In this document: positions 46,046-54,808 of the stretch, piece by piece | How positions within the stretch are numbered: position 1 is the first letter of the stretch | How the letters are laid out: every line of letters begins with the position of its first letter | DNA from: DATKAS01 sp963733765 | Lineage (GTDB): Bacteria; Actinomycetota; Acidimicrobiia; Acidimicrobiales; DATKAS01 | DNA: 64,000 nt | Assembly: GCA_963733765.1 (NCBI GenBank) | Contig: CAVTEI010000003.1 | Span: 2,604,001-2,668,000, forward strand | Direction: 5' to 3' | Program-made: the position numbers and the translations under genes | Notes under the pieces: model-generated | What the model was told of the DNA's origin: nothing | Database searches by the model: none | Seen by the model: the letters and a program-made list of their open reading frames with translations, nothing else

Positions 46046-47888
46046 ATGTCGCGCCGGATCGAGGTGGAGCTCACGAGCGCGCGCCCCGACGGCAGCTGGA
46101 CCTGGCGGGCGGCGGGCGCCCGCGAGCCGCGTGGCGTCATGGATGGGAATCTGCTGCGACCGGGGGCCAAGGTCGGCGACGTGTTGAAGGTCGAGGCCGA
46201 CATCGATCTCGAAGGCATCTCGGTGCTGCACGTCATCGCCGACAAGGCGCCCCGCGCCGAGCCGGAGCGGCTCGAGCTGATCAGCTCGCCCCAGCCGTTC
46301 GAGCCCGTCGTCACCACACTCGCGACCAAGCAGCGCAGCGACCGCCCGCCGCGGCGCGATCGACCCCCGCGCACCGGCGACGACGCCGACGCGGCGGCGA
46401 TCGCGTCCACGACGGGAAGCCACGAACCGCAACGACCGCGGTCCGCGGCGCGATCGACCCGCCGGCGCGCCTCGTGAGGGATCCGGCGAGGCCGCCGACG
46501 CCTCGACGGCGACGACCGGTGAGACCCGGCAATCTCGTCCGCCTCGCGCGCGTACGCCTCGTCCGCCGAGAGCGGCGCGCCCCGCTCCCCCGCCCGTCGA
46601 AGCGAAGCCGAAGCCGAAGCGCCTGCGCGCGGGACGCACACATCGCAAGGCGTTGCTCGCGAGCCTTCCGCCCGAGCAAGTGCCGGTCGCGGAGCAGCTT
46701 CTCGCGGGGGGTCTGCCCGCGGTACGTCAGGCGATCGTCACCCAGAACACCGCGCTGAAGGCCGAAGGAAAGCCCGAGGTGCCCTCGAAGAGCCTCATCG
46801 CACTCGCGGAACAGATGCTTCCCCAGGTGCGCGCCGCGGAGTGGCGAGACCGCGCGGAAGCCGCATTGGCCGACGTCGACGAGATCGACCTGCGCGACCT
46901 GCGATCGGTCGTCGGTGCCGATGACGCTGCACGGGACGAGGAGTCTCGGGCCCTCGCCGCACAGCTGCGAGAGGCATTGACGGCCCGCGTCGAGAAGGAA
47001 CACGCGGAGTGGCTCGCCGAGATCGGCACCGCCCTCGATGAGAGTCGCGTCGTCCGCGCGTTGCGGCTGAGCACACGGCCTCCGAAGGCGGGCGCGCGCT
47101 TCCCTGCTGCCCTCGCCACGCGCCTGGCCGAGTCGGCCGGCGCGTCGCTGCACGCGCAGGCGACACCCGATCGCTGGATCGCGGTCCTCGAGGCCATTGC
47201 GTTCTCGCCGGTTCGCAGCTCGGTCTTGGCGGCCAGCGTGCCGTCACCCGTGCCCGACGAGCTCAAGACCGCGATCACCCGGTCCGCCGGCGCCCTGCCG
47301 CAGATCGCCGCGCAGTTCGGAATCGAGCCGCCCGCGGTCACCGGCCCGCCGAAGCCCCGTCGCCCCGCGCCACCGAAGCGACCAGCGAAGAAGCCGCCCG
47401 CGCCCACCAACGCGGCTGCACCGACCAACGCGGCCGCGGCGGCCGTCACAACGGAGGCCGTCGCAACGGAGGCCGAGCCCGCGACCGACGTGGCACCCGC
47501 TGTCGAGCCCGAGGTCGCCGCAAACGTCACGACCGAGCCGAGGCCCGCTCCCGAGGCGATCGTCGAGCCTTCGGCCGAACCGGCACCGGCGTCGGCGCCC
47601 GTTCCGCAACCTGAGCCAGCCGCGACCGCCGAGCCGGCATCTGCCCCGGAACCCGAGGTGGCGGCACCGGTCGTGCCCGAGCCCTCGGCCCTCGACCTCG
47701 CAGGCGACGACGCGTCCGAACCCGAGCCTGAGACCGCCACGGTCGAACCCGAGTCGGCCGCGGCTGCGCCCGAGACGCCGGCTGACGCTGAGCCGGTCGC
47801 GCCCGCCGCTGACGCCGACGCGGGCGGCGAGGTGGTGGCGCACCTGTCGCCCCGCGAGGCGGCTGCCACTCCCGAACAGCCTGAGTAG
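46046..47888 (+). CDS. Large conserved hypothetical protein with low-complexity regions, one frameshift
   Basis: After removal of one base between about 46375 and 46430 this is a 613-residue protein. Residues 1-80 are a compact beta-rich domain (RIEVELTSARPDGSWTWRAAG, GAKVGDVLKVEADID). A basic Arg/Pro-rich linker follows. Residues about 200-430 are helical (LPPEQVPVAEQLLAGGLPAVRQAI, AEQMLPQVRAAEWRDRAEAAL, RFPAALATRLAESAGASLHAQ, DRWIAVLEAIAFSPVRSSVL). The tail is Ala/Pro/Glu repeats to the end. The helical core is clearly evolved coding sequence, but I recognise no family. RNA binding is possible from the basic linker. Confidence 0.72.
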
Positions 47889-47899
47889 CCTGCGCCGCC

Positions 47900-48679
47900 A
47901 TGGCCATGGTGGAGTACGAGACTCGAGGTCGCGTCGCGATCCTCACGCTGAATCGACCTGAGGCGCGCAACGCCGTGAATGGCGAGGTCGCTTCCGACAT
48001 GGAGGCGGCCGTCGATCGGATGGAGGCCGATCCCGAGGTGTGGGTCGGGGTGATCAGCGCCACGATCACCGGTGACCGGCCGGTGTTCAGCGCCGGCGCC
48101 GACCTGAAGGCCATCAACACTCCCGGTGCGGCGCCACTCGCGACGGAGCGAGGCGGGTTCGCTGGGTTCGTCTACCGCGAGCGTACGAAGCCCGTCGTCG
48201 CCGCCGTCGACGGACTCGCCACCGCGGGCGGCTGCGAGATCGTGCTCGCGTGTGACCTCGTGATCGCGTCCAACCGCTCCTCCTTCGGGCTCGCCGAGGT
48301 GAAGCGCAACCTGATCGCAGGAGCGGGCGGGCTGTTTCGCCTACCACGCGCGATCGGACGCGCAGCCGCGATGGAGGTGATCCTCACCGGCGAACCCCTT
48401 TCGGCGCAACGCGCGCACGAGCTGGGTTTGGTCAACCGGCTGTGTGAGCCCGGTGCGTCCCTCGACACGGCTATCGCCCTCGCCGAGCAGATCTGCCTCT
48501 CGGCTCCGATGGCGGTCGCCGAAAGCCGCAAGATCGTGCTCGCCGCCGACTATGAGGACGACGACACACTGAAGGCGATGACCAACGCGGCGATGGGCAA
48601 GGTGATGAGGTCCGACGACCTCAAGGAGGGGCTCGCGGCGTTCATCGAGAAGCGCGCTCCCCAGTGGACCGGTCACTGA
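47900..48679 (+). CDS. Enoyl-CoA hydratase/isomerase (crotonase) family protein
   Basis: The 259-residue crotonase has the oxyanion-hole segments FSAGADLKAI and AGGCEIVLACDL and both hydratase glutamates, E113 (GGCEI) and E133 (GLAEVK). That supports a true enoyl-CoA hydratase in fatty-acid oxidation. It begins 11 bases after the preceding gene and is convergent with the NUDIX gene (3-base gap). Confidence 0.92.
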   Translation: MAMVEYETRGRVAILTLNRPEARNAVNGEVASDMEAAVDRMEADPEVWVGVISATITGDRPVFSAGADLKAINTPGAAPLATERGGFAGFVYRERTKPVVAAVDGLATAGGCEIVLACDLVIASNRSSFGLAEVKRNLIAGAGGLFRLPRAIGRAAAMEVILTGEPLSAQRAHELGLVNRLCEPGASLDTAIALAEQICLSAPMAVAESRKIVLAADYEDDDTLKAMTNAAMGKVMRSDDLKEGLAAFIEKRAPQWTGH

Positions 48680-48682
48680 GGT

Positions 48683-49081
48683 TCAGCGGCTCGAATCGAT
48701 GATGTCGTGGTCGCGCAAGAAGTCGGCGAGACCATCGATCAGGTCCAGCTCATCGAGGCGCGACAGCTCGACCCACGCGACCTCGTCCGCGTCGTCGTGC
48801 GCCGCCGCCTCGCCTTCGTCGGCGCTCACCTCGAAGTCGAGGATGATTCGATGATGGTCCGGGTCGATGCGCTCGGCCCATCCGACGAAGCGCCCGCACA
48901 CGCCGTCGAGACCGGTCTCCTCTCGTAGCTCGCGTACCACTGCCTCGACCAGCGTCTCGCCCTGCTCCACTCGACCGCCGGGGATCGACCACAGACCTCG
49001 TCCCGGCTCGCGTCCCCGCCGCACGAGCAGCAGCCGTGTGCCGCGGCGGACGATTGCTCCGACGCCGACTTCAGGGCGCAT
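48683..49081 (-). CDS. NUDIX hydrolase
   Basis: The 132-residue protein has a complete NUDIX box, GGRVEQGETLVEAVVRELREETGL (residues about 36-59 across the motif), with the metal-binding REETG core. VGVGAIVRRGTRLLLVRRG is the first strand pair. Such enzymes hydrolyse nucleoside diphosphates linked to another group. ATG 49081 overlaps the end of the GNAT gene by 11 bases; ATG 49090 is an alternative. Third in a reverse-strand chain of overlapping genes. Confidence 0.9.
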   Translation of the reverse strand: MRPEVGVGAIVRRGTRLLLVRRGREPGRGLWSIPGGRVEQGETLVEAVVRELREETGLDGVCGRFVGWAERIDPDHHRIILDFEVSADEGEAAAHDDADEVAWVELSRLDELDLIDGLADFLRDHDIIDSSR

Positions 49082-49562
49082 CGGGTTCATGCCCGTCGAG
49101 CCGGCGGTGCACGACGATGGCGCGGGCGACGAGGCCGAACGTCTCGAAGAAGTTCTTGGTCGCGCGGTTGCCCGGAAGGGCGAGGCCGTCGATGCCGACA
49201 CACCCCCGCGCCGAGCACCACGCCACGATGGCGTCCATGAGGCACTCGCCGACGCCGACGTCACGAGCGTCAGGCTCGACGTAGATGTCGTTGATGATCC
49301 CGAGCGATCCGTCGTCGCGGAGCGGCTCGATGTGCACGACCGCGTACCCGATCACCGCGCCTTGGATCTCGCCCACGAGCACCAGACGGTCGTCGTCGGC
49401 GAGGTCGGAGACGAACGACTCGTCGTAGGGCGCGCGCCGGGCTTCGCGCCGCGCCCAGATGTCGCCGCCCTTCGTCGGCGTGAGCTCGGCGATCGCCTGT
49501 TCGGCCAACTCGGCGAGGCGCCCGACATCAGCTGCGGTAGCCGGCCGAGCCGACTCCATCAC
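49071..49562 (-). CDS. GNAT-family N-acetyltransferase
   Basis: The 163-residue acetyltransferase has DRLVLVGEIQGAVIGYAVVHI, INDIYVEPDARDVGVGECLMDAI (acetyl-CoA P-loop in divergent form, DVGVGE) and GIDGLALPGNRATKNFFETFGL. The substrate is unknown. The start ATG 49562 overlaps the stop of the upstream gene by four bases. Confidence 0.85.
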   Translation of the reverse strand: MMESARPATAADVGRLAELAEQAIAELTPTKGGDIWARREARRAPYDESFVSDLADDDRLVLVGEIQGAVIGYAVVHIEPLRDDGSLGIINDIYVEPDARDVGVGECLMDAIVAWCSARGCVGIDGLALPGNRATKNFFETFGLVARAIVVHRRLDGHEPDAP

Positions 49563-50050
49563 GCGCTCTGTTGCAGCTGCGCCACCCGGCTGAGGATCGT
49601 GCGGCGGGCCCGGTGTGCCGCCTCGTACTGACGTACGGCCTCGAGCTCGTCGGGCTCGAGGCCGGCGAGTCGGGGCACCACTTGCGACGCGGCCAAGGAG
49701 TCGTAGTCCGGGATGGCGAGGAGCGCAGCCGCGTTCGAGTCGTAGTTGGGGTGGATGCGGCGGACGACGATCAACTCCTCGAGGTCGGGGTCTGACGACG
49801 GCACCGAGACAGGTGCCGCGTCCGTCGTGGTCGACTCGACCGGCGTCTCGAGGAACTGGTCGAGGAGGTGACCGACCTTCTCTTGCCCCTTCACGACCGC
49901 GACCTGGCCGATGACGCGCGCGATCGCGACGCGCTTGCGCCCGCGACGCGCGAGCTTCGGCAGCAGCTCGACCACAGTTGCGGCCGCACCGATCGGCGCG
50001 TAGACGAACACGTCGGCCAAGAAGTGGGCGGTCTTGCGTTCGTCAGACAC
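49559..50050 (-). CDS. Hypothetical protein, actinobacterial lipid-droplet-associated-like
   Basis: The 163-residue protein has a helical N-terminal half with a hydrophobic stretch (FVYAPIGAAATVVELLPKLA) and a conserved C-terminal block, IPDYDSLAASQVVPRLAGLEPDELEAVRQYEAAHRARRTIL. That block recurs in several actinobacterial proteins, including some described as lipid-droplet-associated. It starts inside the end of the DUF4193 gene (8-base overlap), so the two are co-translated. Role unknown. Confidence 0.68.
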   Translation of the reverse strand: MSDERKTAHFLADVFVYAPIGAAATVVELLPKLARRGRKRVAIARVIGQVAVVKGQEKVGHLLDQFLETPVESTTTDAAPVSVPSSDPDLEELIVVRRIHPNYDSNAAALLAIPDYDSLAASQVVPRLAGLEPDELEAVRQYEAAHRARRTILSRVAQLQQSA

Positions 50051-50522
50051 AGTCGCGGCAATACATGCGAGTCGCGTCAGCGAGCTGACTTGGATGCTTC
50101 ACGAGGAAGCACGACTGACACACGAACTCCCCCGGTCGCTTGGGGAGGATGCGATCGACCGGGTCGCCGCGGTCGTCGACCTCGACCTCCTCGTCCTCCT
50201 CGTCGGCCTCCTCCTCGACGGCAACGAGGCGATCCTTGAGGATCGTGTCGAGTGCGGCTTCGACGTCGTCGGGCTCGACGAGGTCCTCGTCGTCGTCTTC
50301 ATCCTCGGCCGGCTCTTCGACCGGCACAGGGCGGGGCGTGGTCTCGATCTCATCGGGCTCGATGACGTCGACATCGAGCACCTCGTCATCGAGGACGTCA
50401 TCATCGAGGACCTCGACATCAAGGTCCTCGAGGTCGGGATCGGCTTCTTCCAACTCATCTTCGAGCTCGTCTTCCGGGAACTCCTCGATCACGTCCTCGG
50501 CGAACTCTTCTTCGTCAGCCAT
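50043..50522 (-). CDS. DUF4193 zinc-ribbon protein
   Basis: The 159-residue protein has an extremely acidic first part (residues 1-115, mostly Asp/Glu/Val/Leu). It ends in ILPKRPGEFVCQSCFLVKHP...MYCRDC, the DUF4193 zinc ribbon found throughout actinobacteria and compared with DksA-type RNA-polymerase factors. The acidic arm is longer than in most members. First gene of the chain running to the NUDIX gene. Confidence 0.88.
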   Translation of the reverse strand: MADEEEFAEDVIEEFPEDELEDELEEADPDLEDLDVEVLDDDVLDDEVLDVDVIEPDEIETTPRPVPVEEPAEDEDDDEDLVEPDDVEAALDTILKDRLVAVEEEADEEDEEVEVDDRGDPVDRILPKRPGEFVCQSCFLVKHPSQLADATRMYCRDCV

Positions 50523-50604
50523 CGTGTCCTTGCGGCGCGGATTTTGGGGGTGAGGCCGCTCGCGCGCCGCGGATCATACGCAACGAGCCGTCGAGTTCCA
50601 CCCA

Positions 50605-50621
50605 CCCCCTGCTCGCGGGGG
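50605..50621 (-). terminator. GC hairpin after the LysM/transglycosylase gene
   Basis: CCCCC and GGGGG (50605-50609, 50617-50621) pair around a seven-base loop six bases past the LysM gene stop. No T-run follows on the reverse strand, so it is a terminator-like hairpin only. Confidence 0.35.
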
Positions 50622-50626
50622 CGCCC

Positions 50627-51832
50627 TCAGAACCTCGCCCTGAGGGCCAGGACCACGTTGACGTAGGCGGCGGTCGTCGCCTTCATCCCAGACCGCCGGA
50701 TCGAGGTGAGGCCCTGGTAGTAGCCGGCGACGGCCAGATTCACGTCACCGTTGGTGAGCGTGAGCAGGTGGGCGAGGAACCGGGCGCTCATGCGGACGTT
50801 GTCGTCGGCCACGAAGGGGTCGAGGGGGGCGCCGATGAGGAAACCCGCAACCCATGCTGCTGTGGCCGGGAGGAGCTGCCCGACACCGATGGCACCCGAC
50901 GACGACACGACCGTCTGCTGCCACCCGGATTCCATCCACGCCAGCGCCTTCAGGAGGTCAGGAGCGATGCCGTTCGCGGCCGCCCAACGATCGAACGAGG
51001 GGAGGAGAGCGAGCCGTTCGGGATAGGTGTGGAGGCCTTGCGGCAACCGAGCCAGCTGGTCTGCGGACAGCCAGGGGGCCATGCCCGCCGCAGTGAGGCT
51101 GCCCGCGGGACGAGCGGCGGACGTAGACGCAGCGGACGGAGATGCAGGGGTCGGCGCGATGGTGATGGACGAGTCCGATGCCGGCAGGGACGCGATCGTG
51201 GTGGGCACCGCGATCAACGTGCCGGCGGCCGTTATGCCGGCGGGCGCCGGGACCGCTGGAGAGGGGACCGCTGGAGAGGGGACCGCTGGAGATGGGATCA
51301 CGAGACGCGTGCCCGCGAGCACCCGGTTGGGGTTCGCGATGCGGTTCGTCGCCGCGAGGACAGCAACGGTCACCTTGAACCGGCGGGCAACGGTGAAGAG
51401 GCTGTCGCCCCGTCGCAGCACGTAGCTGAGCTCGCCCGCCCCGGGCGTCGCGCCCGGCATGACTTCGGCCACCGGCGCGACTGCCGCCGGCACGGGCACG
51501 AGCTCGGAAGGATTCGAGGTGGTCACGAGCGCCGGTGCCGGTCCGCTGGCGGTGGGGATGACGAGCCACTGTCCGACCACGATTCGGTTGACGTTCGTGA
51601 TGCCGTTGGCGGCTACCAACGCCGAGACTGTCACGCCATTCCGCCGAGCGATGAGCGACAGCGTCTCGCCTTTGCGAACTTGATGCCGAACCTCGACGGG
51701 GGCGGCGCTCGAGGGCGCTACGGGCGGCGCCTCGACCGCGGCAGCGACGTCGACCACGACGAGCGAGAGGGCGACTGCGATTGCCGCTGACGAGAGCGCT
51801 CGGCGATGGGCAGGGATACGGGCACGGCGCAT
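50627..51832 (-). CDS. Secreted LysM-domain lytic transglycosylase
   Basis: The 401-residue exported wall hydrolase starts with a signal peptide (HRRALSSAAIAVALSLVVVDVAAAVEA). Two LysM peptidoglycan-binding domains follow (about 47-92, HQVRKGETLSLIARRNGVT; about 137-182, YVLRRGDSLFTVARRFKVT). A Pro/Ala/Ser linker with three SPAVP repeats leads to an SLT transglycosylase domain with the catalytic Glu in ALAWMESGWQQTVVS and GAIGVGQLLPATA. The final alignment NLAVAGYYQGLTSIRRSG is typical. It would cleave glycan strands outside the membrane. Confidence 0.92.
   Translation of the reverse strand: MRRARIPAHRRALSSAAIAVALSLVVVDVAAAVEAPPVAPSSAAPVEVRHQVRKGETLSLIARRNGVTVSALVAANGITNVNRIVVGQWLVIPTASGPAPALVTTSNPSELVPVPAAVAPVAEVMPGATPGAGELSYVLRRGDSLFTVARRFKVTVAVLAATNRIANPNRVLAGTRLVIPSPAVPSPAVPSPAVPAPAGITAAGTLIAVPTTIASLPASDSSITIAPTPASPSAASTSAARPAGSLTAAGMAPWLSADQLARLPQGLHTYPERLALLPSFDRWAAANGIAPDLLKALAWMESGWQQTVVSSSGAIGVGQLLPATAAWVAGFLIGAPLDPFVADDNVRMSARFLAHLLTLTNGDVNLAVAGYYQGLTSIRRSGMKATTAAYVNVVLALRARF
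51251..51295. repeat. Three tandem 15-base repeats in the LysM gene linker
   Basis: GACCGCTGGAGAGGG occurs at 51251 and 51266, with a variant (GACCGCTGGAGATGG) at 51281. They encode the SPAVP units of the linker on the reverse strand and could change in number by slippage. Confidence 0.85.
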
Positions 51833-51914
51833 GAAACCTCCGCCGCCCGCTGGCCGCGAAGTGTACCCAGTGACCTGGACCGACGAAAAGCGAGGGCCTC
51901 GTCGGACGCGGACG

Positions 51915-53516
51915 TCAGAGACCGAGGCGGCGGGCTTCCGCTCGACGTTCGGCGTCGAGACGCTCGAGATCGGACTCGCGGTGATCGACGAAGCGCATGG
52001 TCTCCGCGATGGCCCGATGTCCGGCCTGCTCGGCGATCAGGCGGTGCATCTCCTGGCCGACCCGTCGATACGCGGGGTGCCCCTGCGGTCCCGTGCGCAG
52101 CTCGAGGAGGTGCATCGCTTCACGCGCGTTCATCTGCATCGAGAAGCGGATGCGGTAGGCCATCGCGAGCGCGTACGGCGCCTGCTGTGGGAACTGCGCC
52201 GCCAGCGCCCCATAGAGCTCGGCCGATCGCTCCATCGCGGCATCGAACTGCTCCGTGTATCCAGCGGCGTCGATCGTGTCAGGCCGGTCGAATCCGTGAC
52301 GCGGCGACAGCGGCTGCCATTCGATGGTGAGCATGCGGTGACGCTGCAGGTCCCGGAACGCGCCGTAGTCGGCGAGAACGTCGAACCGGTAGTCGACCCG
52401 CTCGAACGCGCGACCGGGCTTGTGCCGGCGGTTGCTCCGGTCGCCTACATACGCGCGCAACAACGTCATGCGCTCGTCGGTTGTGAGCCGCCGCACGCGG
52501 GCGAGCAGCTGATGGTCGGGGAGGTCCGAGTGCGGATACAGAATCGCGGCGAGGAGCTTGTCCTCCGCGTCGGGATCGAAGTCGGTGAGCGTGACGGACG
52601 GGACCGGCTCTTCGAGCTCGCCGGCGAGGAGCTCGTGAGCGGCACTCTGCGTGGCAGTCCGTGTCTGCTCGAAGTAGCTGGCCCACACTCCCCCGCGATC
52701 GCTCACATCGACGCGCTTCAGAAACGAGGGAATCACCTTGCGCAGCTCTTCGAGCATGAGCTCGGCGTAAGCCTGCGCCTCGGGCAGCGGATGGGCGCGC
52801 ATCCTCAGGAGCAGCATCTCGAACGCCTGACCGCTCGCGTAGATGCCGACGTTCGAGATCGCTGCTGCGGGCAGCACCCCGCGCGCGCTGTCGAACGCCT
52901 TCGCTCGCACGGCCTGGCGATACACGAAGTCGGAGTCGTTCGGATCCTTCGGGTGCACGCCCCGAAACCACTCGGTCATCGACCCCACGAGCGAGGCGTA
53001 CGTGTCGAAGAGGCGGTCGAGGTCACCGACATAGCGGGTGCCGAGTGAAGACGTGAGGACGGCAGGGTCGCGGTAGTAGCGGTAGCGACCGCCGAGGCGC
53101 ACGTCGTACGCGATGTAGCGGGTCGACTGCTCGAGGTACGAGGCAAGTCGACCCCACTCCAGCACCTTCGTGAGCAGGTTGGACGCCTGCTCGCACGCGA
53201 GGTGAACGCCGCCGAGCTGGGCAACGGAATCGTCGCCGTATTCGAAGAACACGCGGTCGTACAGCTCCTCTGCCCGACGGAGCCCCACGGTCGCGTCCAC
53301 CGATGCATCCCCGCTGATGTCGAGATCGCCGACGAATTCGTCGAGAAACAGTCGCCGCAGGCTCTTGCTCGACCGCGAGTAGCGGGCGAACAGCGCGCCC
53401 TTCACGACCTCGGGCAGATTGACGAGCGCGAAGACGGGTCGGTCGAGGTTCGTCACGTACCGCCGGAGGATGTCCTCTTCTTCGGGCGAGAAGTCCTCGG
53501 CGACGTAGACGGACAC
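51915..53516 (-). CDS. Double-length ThyX (flavin thymidylate synthase) homologue
   Basis: The 533-residue protein is related to FAD-dependent thymidylate synthase but twice as long. The C-terminal half has DLQRHRMLTIEWQPLS (residues 389-404) at the site of the ThyX RHRxxSxNxxSxR signature, and NAREAMHLLELRTGP near residue 463. The N-terminal half has the related ALFARYSRSSKSLRRLF. The canonical Ser/Asn/Arg residues are replaced, so synthase activity cannot be assumed. The tandem architecture occurs in other bacteria and is uncharacterised to my knowledge. Upstream it faces the dehydrogenase stop at 53601. Confidence 0.8.
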   Translation of the reverse strand: MSVYVAEDFSPEEEDILRRYVTNLDRPVFALVNLPEVVKGALFARYSRSSKSLRRLFLDEFVGDLDISGDASVDATVGLRRAEELYDRVFFEYGDDSVAQLGGVHLACEQASNLLTKVLEWGRLASYLEQSTRYIAYDVRLGGRYRYYRDPAVLTSSLGTRYVGDLDRLFDTYASLVGSMTEWFRGVHPKDPNDSDFVYRQAVRAKAFDSARGVLPAAAISNVGIYASGQAFEMLLLRMRAHPLPEAQAYAELMLEELRKVIPSFLKRVDVSDRGGVWASYFEQTRTATQSAAHELLAGELEEPVPSVTLTDFDPDAEDKLLAAILYPHSDLPDHQLLARVRRLTTDERMTLLRAYVGDRSNRRHKPGRAFERVDYRFDVLADYGAFRDLQRHRMLTIEWQPLSPRHGFDRPDTIDAAGYTEQFDAAMERSAELYGALAAQFPQQAPYALAMAYRIRFSMQMNAREAMHLLELRTGPQGHPAYRRVGQEMHRLIAEQAGHRAIAETMRFVDHRESDLERLDAERRAEARRLGL

Positions 53517-53600
53517 CGGGTCAGACTACGGCGCGGCGATCCCCGGCCCGGTGACGGGGCACCCACCCTGACCTGCGGAAACAAGGGGTAGTTCGCGACC

Positions 53601-54584
53601 TCAGTGCTGGAGGACGATCTTTCCGAGCTGTGCTCCCTCTTCCAGACGCGCCAACGCGGATGGGTAGTCGGTGAGCGGGTAGGTCTCGTCGACGACGACC
53701 GGCAGGCCGTTCCTGACGAGTTCGGTGACCTCGGCGAACTCCTGATAGGAGCCCATGGTCGAGCCGATGATCTCGATCTGCTTGAAGAAGAGGCGAGGCA
53801 AGTTCAGCTCGACCGACATCCCCGACGTGCCTCCACACAGCACGAGCCGGCCCCCGGCCTTGAGCGCGCGCACTGATTGCTCCCACGTCGCCGGGCCCAC
53901 GCTCTCGACGACGACGTCCGCCGTGACCGGCCACTTCGATTCAACTGAGTCGAACGCGCCTTCTGCTCCGAGCTCGATCGCGCGGTCGCGCTTGATCGGA
54001 TCGCGCGACGTGACGTAGACGTGCGCGCCCATCGCCTTGCCCAGGGCGAGCGCGGCGGTGGCGACCCCGCCTCCGATACCCACGACCAGGAGGGTGTCGC
54101 CCGCACCGAGCCGGGCCCGGCGCAGCATCCGCCAGGCCGTCAGGTAGCAGAGCGGGTAGGCCGCGCACTCCTCCCACGTGCGGTTCTGTGGGCGGGAAAC
54201 GATGTTGCGGGCGGGGGCGATGGCGAAGTTGGCATGACCGCCGCGGTCGTGCTCGCCCCAGATGCCGAAACCGGAACCCATCGGGCTGTCGTTGCCCAAG
54301 GCGATGATCTCGTCGACCGGTGAGACGCCCGGATTGACCACGACCTCGTCTCCGATCGCGACGTTCGTGACAGCGTCGCCCACTGCATGCACGATCCCCG
54401 CGACGTCGCAGCCGGGGATGTGAGGAAGCGGCGGCTTCGGCATGCCTCGGGTGAGCCAGAGGTCCATGTGATTCAGCGCGCTCGTGACGACGCTGACCAC
54501 AACGTCGTCGGGGCCGGGCTCGGGGTCGGGCATCTCGCCCCAGCGGTACGAGCCCGGCGACTCGTCGAGGATCCATGCGTACAT
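53601..54584 (-). CDS. Zinc-type medium-chain dehydrogenase/reductase
   Basis: The 327-residue MDR protein has a GroES-like N-terminus (ALNHMDLWLTRG, PHIPGCDVAGIVHAVGDAV) and a Rossmann domain with VVGIGGGVATAALALGKAMGA. The catalytic-zinc Cys/His positions are only partly kept (NHMD, GCD). The structural-zinc cysteines are missing, so a quinone-reductase-like or enoyl-reductase role is possible. Two copies of a 68-base repeat lie just upstream of its ATG at 54584. Confidence 0.85.
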   Translation of the reverse strand: MYAWILDESPGSYRWGEMPDPEPGPDDVVVSVVTSALNHMDLWLTRGMPKPPLPHIPGCDVAGIVHAVGDAVTNVAIGDEVVVNPGVSPVDEIIALGNDSPMGSGFGIWGEHDRGGHANFAIAPARNIVSRPQNRTWEECAAYPLCYLTAWRMLRRARLGAGDTLLVVGIGGGVATAALALGKAMGAHVYVTSRDPIKRDRAIELGAEGAFDSVESKWPVTADVVVESVGPATWEQSVRALKAGGRLVLCGGTSGMSVELNLPRLFFKQIEIIGSTMGSYQEFAEVTELVRNGLPVVVDETYPLTDYPSALARLEEGAQLGKIVLQH

Positions 54585-54639
54585 GCGGGCGAACGTAACT
54601 CCTCGTCGCCTCCTCCGCGCTCTCTTCGTCGCCGCTCTC

Positions 54640-54707
54640 TTCGAGCGGCTCCTGCTCGCTTCGCTCGACAATCGGTGCTTCGCGCACCCGGGCGGCGCAC
54701 TGCGCCG
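54640..54707. repeat. 68-base dispersed repeat, copy A
   Basis: Copy A begins TTCGAGCGGCTCCTGCTCGC and ends in the inverted repeat GGCGGCGCACTGCGCCGCC. It is identical to copy B (54736-54803) at 67 of 68 positions. A similar flank (TCGTCGCCGCTC) precedes both copies. Confidence 0.9.
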
Positions 54708-54735
54708 CCCATGCATGCTCTCCTCGTCGCCGCTC

Positions 54736-54803
54736 TTCGAGCGGCTCCTGCTCGCTTCGCTCGACAATCGGTGCTTCGCGCACCCGAGCGGCGCACTGCG
54801 CCG
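54736..54803. repeat. 68-base dispersed repeat, copy B
   Basis: Direct repeat of copy A, starting 96 bases later. It differs at one base, CCCGAGCGG instead of CCCGGGCGG, which weakens the terminal hairpin. The two copies fill the gap between the dehydrogenase start and the YegS-like gene. Confidence 0.9.
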
Positions 54804-54808
54804 GTCCG

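Noticed and set aside
50099..50553. Long open frames in other frames over the DUF4193 gene (Ser/Arg-rich).
   Set aside because: They are by-products of the Asp/Glu codon repeats of the real gene and have no ordered motif.
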